Of a stretch of DNA of 64,000 bases, positions 61,479 through 64,000 are shown in pieces; positions within the stretch are counted from its first letter, which is position 1, and the number at the start of each line of letters is the position of its first letter. This DNA comes from Curtobacterium pusillum (lineage in GTDB: Bacteria; Actinomycetota; Actinomycetes; Actinomycetales; Microbacteriaceae). Below the pieces are notes generated by a model. That model was not told the origin of the DNA. It made no database searches and worked only from the letters and a program-made list of their open reading frames with translations. The DNA is taken from contig CP018783.1 in assembly GCA_002025645.1 (NCBI GenBank), forward strand, positions 3,472,001-3,536,000, in the 5' to 3' direction. Both the position numbers and the translations under genes were made by a program.

Positions 61479-61569
61479 GCGAAAGCGACTCCGTGCGGAT
61501 CCGCGTGGCGTTCCTGGCGGCAGCGCGACAATCTGCCGGAGGATCGCCGCGGGAATCTGTCGCTTTCGC
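61479..61569. repeat. GCGAAAGCGAC-family composite palindrome, second copy
   Basis: GCGAAAGCGAC starts at 61479 and GTCGCTTTCGC ends at 61569 (91 nt). The right 51 bases align without gaps to the core palindrome at 21261-21311, though with many differences on the left side. The 40-nt offset of the extra left arm also matches (41 there). Confidence 0.78.
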
Positions 61570-61587
61570 GAGGGGCCGCGGGCAGAC

Positions 61588-61621
61588 GAACGGCCCGCGG
61601 CGGACTCGCCACGGGCCGTTC
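61588..61621. terminator. Terminator hairpin between convergent genes
   Basis: GAACGGCCCG and CGGGCCGTTC, 14 bases apart, between the mannose synthase stop and the treZ stop. It has the same outer arms as the yceI terminator. Confidence 0.7.
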
Positions 61622-61633
61622 TGCCAGCGCTGG

Positions 61634-63388
61634 TCAGCGCAGGACGACCACGCCTCGGCCGGTGAAGCGCACGCAGTCCGTCGCGACCTCGGCCTTGCCG
61701 AAGCGGTAGAGCTCCTCGCCGGTGGCGCCGGGGACGGGGACCTCGGCGGCGTCGTCGAGGAAGTTCACCACGACGTGCACCGGTCGGACGTCGGGTCCGA
61801 GCAACCCCCGCGTGAGCACGAGCCAGCGGCGGTCCTCGCTGAACCGCACGGCGTTCGCCTCGTACCGCGGGTCGACGAACGCCTGGTCCGTGCGGCGCAG
61901 CGCGACGAGCACCCGGTAGGCACGGAGGATCCGCGCCCCTCGGTCGGAGTCCACGTCCGCCCAGTCCAGCTTCGAGTTCGTGAACGTCGACGGGTCCTGC
62001 GGGTCCGGCACGGCGGACTCGTCCCACCCGTGCTCCGCGAACTCCCGGATGCGGCCCTCGGCGGTCGCCTTGCCGAGCTCGGGCTCCGGGTGCGAGGTGA
62101 AGAACTGCCACGGCGTCGTCGCGGCGAACTCCTCGCCCATGAACAGCATCGGCGTGAACGGCCCGAGCAGGGTGAGGGCCGCGGCGATCACGAGCCCCTC
62201 GTCGCTCACGGTCGCGGCCAGGCGGTCGCCCGCGGCACGGTTGCCGATCTGGTCGTGGTTCTGGTTCGCCACGACGAGCGCGGTCGCGGGGGAGGTCCCG
62301 CGGTCGATCGGCCGCCCGTGCCGCTTCCGCCGGAACGACGACCAGGTGCCGTCGTGGAAGAACCCGTGGTCGAGGACCTTCGCCAGCGCCGACAGCGGGG
62401 CGAAGTCGGCGTAGTAGCCGTTCGTCTCGCCCGTGAGCGCCACGTGCACCGCGTGGTGGAAGTCGTCCGACCACTGCCCGGCGAGGCCGTACCCCGAGGC
62501 CTCCTGCGGGCGGAACATGACCGGGTCGTTGAGGTCCGACTCCGCGACGAGCGACAGCGGCCGCCCGACGAAGGCCGAGAACGCGTCGGTCTCCGAGGCC
62601 ATGTCCTGCAGCACGTGCGGCCGGGTGGTGTCCCGGATCGCGTGCACCGCGTCGAGCCGGAGCCCGTCGACGTGGTGGTCCCGGAACCACATCCGGACGT
62701 TGTCGAGCACGTACCGGCGGACCTCGGGGTGCTCGACGTTGACGGAGTCGCCCCACGTGTTCGCGAGTCCCTGCACCAGGTACGGGCCGTACAGGGGGAG
62801 GTAGTTGCCGCTCGGTCCGAGGTGGTTGTAGACGACGTCCTGGATGACGCCGAGACCCAGCGCGTGCGCGCGGTCGACGAACCGGTCGTAGGCGTCCGGG
62901 CCGCCGTAGGGGGCGTGCACCGCGAACCACGCGACCCCGTCGTAGCCCCAGTTCCACTCGCCGTTCACGCCGTTGACCGGCAGGAGCTCGACGAACTCCA
63001 CGCCGAGCTCGACGAGGTGCTCGAGCTTGGCGGCCGCGGCGTCGAGCGTGCCCTCGGGCGTGTAGGTGCCGACGTGCATCTCGTAGACGACGCCCCCGCG
63101 CGCCGGGCGCCCGGTCCAGGCCTCGTCGGTCCACGAGAACCGTTCGGGGTCGACGACCTCGGACGGGCCGTGGACGCCCTCGGGCTGGTACCGGCTGCGC
63201 GGATCCGGCCGCACGGCGTCGTCGTCGCCGAGGCGGAACCCGTAGCGGGCGCCGACGACGGGGACGACCGCGTCGGTGGTCCACCAGTCGTCGTCCCCGC
63301 GGGTGAGCGGGTACTCGGTGCCGTCGACGACCAGGCGGACGCGCTCCGGCGTCGGGGCCCAGACGGCGTAGCGGTCGGGTGCGGTCAT
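61634..63388 (-). CDS. treZ: Malto-oligosyltrehalose trehalohydrolase
   Basis: Releases trehalose from the maltooligosyl-trehalose made by TreY. The 584 residues start with a beta-sandwich ([18 protein letters not shown]), followed by a GH13 barrel. Catalytic regions are [12 protein letters not shown], nucleophile [12 protein letters not shown] (near 245), acid VAESDLND (near 281) and [19 protein letters not shown] 63388 overlaps the treY stop (ATGA), so both are made from one mRNA. Confidence 0.95.
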   Translation of the reverse strand: MTAPDRYAVWAPTPERVRLVVDGTEYPLTRGDDDWWTTDAVVPVVGARYGFRLGDDDAVRPDPRSRYQPEGVHGPSEVVDPERFSWTDEAWTGRPARGGVVYEMHVGTYTPEGTLDAAAAKLEHLVELGVEFVELLPVNGVNGEWNWGYDGVAWFAVHAPYGGPDAYDRFVDRAHALGLGVIQDVVYNHLGPSGNYLPLYGPYLVQGLANTWGDSVNVEHPEVRRYVLDNVRMWFRDHHVDGLRLDAVHAIRDTTRPHVLQDMASETDAFSAFVGRPLSLVAESDLNDPVMFRPQEASGYGLAGQWSDDFHHAVHVALTGETNGYYADFAPLSALAKVLDHGFFHDGTWSSFRRKRHGRPIDRGTSPATALVVANQNHDQIGNRAAGDRLAATVSDEGLVIAAALTLLGPFTPMLFMGEEFAATTPWQFFTSHPEPELGKATAEGRIREFAEHGWDESAVPDPQDPSTFTNSKLDWADVDSDRGARILRAYRVLVALRRTDQAFVDPRYEANAVRFSEDRRWLVLTRGLLGPDVRPVHVVVNFLDDAAEVPVPGATGEELYRFGKAEVATDCVRFTGRGVVVLR

Positions 63389-64000
63389 GCGTGGCCCTCC
63401 AGGATGTCGATCTCGGCCTGCGCGTCGGACTCGGTGACCGGCGTGGTGGCGGACGTTGCTCCGCCTTCCGCTTCGGTCGAGGCCTCCGTGCCGTGGTCGG
63501 TCGGCTCGACGACGTGCGCCGGGACGAGCAACGCGACCGGGTAGTCGGTGAGGAGCTCGGCGAGCGCGATGCCCCGACCCGCCGGGACGCTCCGACCGGT
63601 GAGCAGGTCGACGCGGTCCAGCGGAACGGCGTGCACGAGCGTGTCGCCCCAACCGCCGACCCGCTCGAGTCCGATCGGGAGTCGTGTCGCGATCGTCACG
63701 GCACCACCGCGGTCGAACGCGAGCACGTGGTCCGCCGCGCTGCCCGTCGCCTCGAGCGCCAGGTACCTGCTGAAGAGCTCGGGGTGGTCCCGCCGGAGAC
63801 GGAGCGCACGGCTGGTCACGAGGAGCTTCGCCGCCCCGTCGATGCCGATGGCCGGCAGGTGCTCGGGACCGTCGTCGTCCGGGCCGTCGAGTTCCGCCAG
63901 GACGTGCCGTCGCTCGGTGTAGTCCACGGGGCGACGGTTGTCCGGGTCGACGAGCGAGCGGTCCCAGGACTCGGTGCCCTGGTAGACGTCGGGGACGCCG
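63385..64000 (-). CDS. treY: Malto-oligosyltrehalose synthase, C-terminal part (cut by window edge)
   Basis: Converts the reducing end of maltooligosaccharides to a trehalose linkage. The last 205 codons are visible: [27 protein letters not shown], the GH13 C-terminal barrel motif of TreY (kept here as its core PDVYQGTE and [10 protein letters not shown]), then [22 protein letters not shown] and the terminal beta domain. A Thr/Glu/Ala-rich tail of about 40 residues ends the protein. Overlaps treZ by 4 nt. Confidence 0.93.
   Translation of the reverse strand, partial: GVPDVYQGTESWDRSLVDPDNRRPVDYTERRHVLAELDGPDDDGPEHLPAIGIDGAAKLLVTSRALRLRRDHPELFSRYLALEATGSAADHVLAFDRGGAVTIATRLPIGLERVGGWGDTLVHAVPLDRVDLLTGRSVPAGRGIALAELLTDYPVALLVPAHVVEPTDHGTEASTEAEGGATSATTPVTESDAQAEIDILEGHA

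Noticed and set aside
60617-63544. A 975-codon plus-strand open frame over the mannose synthase and treZ
   Set aside because: It lacks any family motif, is Arg/Gly-rich shadow sequence, and both true genes in other frames are clear.

Overview
The window is high-GC (about 70%) DNA in which nearly every base is coding, with GTG and even TTG starts, ATGA/GTGA stop-start overlaps and many apparently leaderless genes. Gene content and order (pncB-murI-rph-rdgB-dedA-tRNA-Leu-mnmA-ligA-gatCAB, DUF3097, DUF3054, TreZ-TreY, many DUF559/AbiEi-like proteins) point to an actinobacterium of the Microbacteriaceae. Curtobacterium or a close relative is my inference from memory of such gene sets, not a search result. 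I see no phage, insertion sequence, CRISPR array, rRNA or origin. About 57 protein genes (two cut by the window edges) and one tRNA are supported.

Layout. 1-7.5 kb: core metabolism and RNA genes (pncB, murI-rph-rdgB operon, dedA, tRNA-Leu(UAG), an MFS exporter, mnmA). 7.5-17.2 kb: ligA, a secreted DUF1023 hydrolase, a class A penicillin-binding protein and the gatCAB amidotransferase operon. 17.2-21.2 kb: a type III polyketide synthase with a methyltransferase, a GlxA-type regulator and a GAPDH. 21.3-28.4 kb: a sugar uptake operon on the minus strand (ROK regulator, binding protein, two permeases, GH4 glycosidase, BadF/NagK-like kinase). 28.5-36.6 kb: alcohol dehydrogenase, DUF3097, small hypotheticals, a DUF559 protein, a glycerophosphodiesterase-inositol phosphatase fusion, and a VOC/AraC pair. 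36.6-47 kb: a DrrAB-type exporter, a LiaRS/PspC-like envelope-stress module, an APC permease, an EamA transporter and an acyl-CoA ligase. 47-53.4 kb: DUF2236, two aldo/keto reductases, a DinB-fold protein, YceI and a second DUF559 protein. 53.6-61.5 kb: a surface polysaccharide locus (GtrA, cellulose-synthase-like GT2, GT39, DUF4397, GH8, sortase, polyprenol-phosphate mannose synthase). 61.6-64 kb: treZ and the 3' part of treY.

The most unusual content lies between the genes. Four unrelated families of palindromic elements recur, and within three of them the total length is essentially fixed although the interior sequence varies: a 59-nt family (arms GCGAGCGGGCG / CGCCCGCTCGC, ten copies), a 42-nt family (GGAGGCGCGG / CCGCGCCTCC, five full-length copies plus variants and half copies), a 61-nt family (GTGCGAGGTTC / GAACCTCGCAC) and a 51-nt core family (GCGAAAGCGAC / GTCGCTTTCGC). 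The 59-nt family tends to sit upstream of genes, the other three just downstream of gene ends. Pieces of two families have also entered the 5' ends of coding sequences. A second genome-wide theme is a -10 box (A at position 2, T at position 6) placed exactly 6 or 7 nt before the start codon of at least sixteen genes, implying leaderless mRNAs.
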